Under the pieces are notes generated by a model. The model saw nothing but the letters and a program-made list of their open reading frames with translations. It was not told the origin of the DNA and did not search any database. From assembly GCA_022865445.1 (NCBI GenBank), contig JALHSX010000261.1, forward strand, positions 1-13,736: 13,736 bases of DNA, given 5' to 3'. The stretch comes from Thermoplasmata archaeon. Lineage in GTDB: Archaea > Thermoplasmatota > Thermoplasmata > UBA10834. The position numbers and the translations under genes are program-made. Below, in pieces: positions 13,466 through 13,736 of the stretch; position 1 is the stretch's first letter, and the number at the start of each line of letters is the position of its first letter.

Positions 13466-13736
13466 CTATGCTAGTTGCCCGAGTCTTCCCAGGGCATCAG
13501 CGGTGAGATCCTTCACCCGTCTGTCGTAAAACGCAAGTTTCTCCTTGGCGGACTCAACAAACTTAGAGTCTCGGACGTCCTTGAGGTTGATACGGACGTT
13601 CATAGACGCGCCCTTGAATCCAGCTTCGGCCAACAGGACTGCGACACCGACATCTGACGAAGCGCTTCGTGTTCCGAGTTCGGCCACCCCAATCGAAGCC
13701 TCAAGGACCTCGGTGCATTTGGCGGCTGTCTTCATC
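13466..13736 (-). CDS. Formiminotransferase-cyclodeaminase family protein, C-terminal part (runs off window)
   Basis: The last 89 or more residues of a cyclodeaminase (FTCD C-domain, also called methenyl-tetrahydrofolate cyclohydrolase FchA/FtcD-C) are visible. The segment SSDVGVAVLLAEAGFKGASMNVRINLKDV matches the helical core, with the typical SD-GVA and NVRINL motifs. In histidine degradation this domain deaminates formimino-tetrahydrofolate to methenyl-tetrahydrofolate and ammonia; in archaea, stand-alone copies may serve folate one-carbon metabolism. Full-length proteins are about 200 aa, so the start lies beyond the right edge and the Met at 13735 is internal. With hutH nearby it supports a histidine-utilisation neighbourhood. 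The stop is at 13466-13468, and 70 nt separate it from the start of the giant repeat-protein gene on the same strand. Confidence 0.82.
   Translation of the reverse strand, partial: MKTAAKCTEVLEASIGVAELGTRSASSDVGVAVLLAEAGFKGASMNVRINLKDVRDSKFVESAKEKLAFYDRRVKDLTADALGRLGQLA

Overview
The window looks like a chromosomal segment of a GC-rich archaeon. The evidence is an archaeal-type HMG-CoA synthase / thiolase / DUF35 gene trio behind an Xre-type regulator, tRNA genes without encoded CCA (one with an intron in the anticodon loop), TATA boxes about 26 nt upstream of start points, and a mix of leaderless and Shine-Dalgarno starts. The gene mix would suit a heterotrophic, histidine-degrading euryarchaeote, perhaps Thermoplasmatota. 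That placement is an inference, because no 16S rRNA or other taxonomic marker is present.

Layout: (1) 1-486: two small tandem plus-strand ORFs of unknown function. (2) 539-799, minus strand: an intron-containing tRNA-Gly(UCC) and a tRNA-Pro(CGG), each with its own upstream AT-rich box. (3) 990-4390, plus strand: an operator-like inverted repeat, TATA box and leaderless HTH regulator, then HMG-CoA synthase, a thiolase-fold protein and a DUF35 Zn-ribbon/OB protein, tightly packed as the entry operon of the mevalonate pathway. (4) 4454-8815, plus strand: histidine ammonia-lyase (hutH), tldD and tldE/pmbA, tightly spaced. (5) 8812-13395, minus strand: a 1527-codon protein of about 21 tandem 62-residue helical repeats, a C-terminal beta-sandwich-like domain and a C4HC3 RING/PHD-like zinc-binding end. 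(6) 13466-13736, minus strand: the 3' part of a formiminotransferase-cyclodeaminase (FtcD C-domain family) gene running off the window.

In family terms, the trio should condense acetyl-CoA to acetoacetyl-CoA and then HMG-CoA in one complex, with DUF35 bridging the two enzymes. Two things are wrong with that picture here. The HMG-CoA synthase frame has an in-frame TAA at codon 209. The thiolase has lost all three catalytic motif residues (nucleophilic Cys to Gly, HDCF to HDNF, GHP to GDP) while keeping an intact frame. HutH and the FtcD-family protein point to histidine breakdown with folate-linked one-carbon recovery, and TldD/TldE may be a peptidase supplying or accompanying it.

The most unusual objects are the catalytically stripped thiolase in its native operon and the giant repeat protein with its RING/PHD-like C-terminus. 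The giant protein may have its own palindromic operator. No CRISPR array, insertion sequence, integrase or phage gene was seen.
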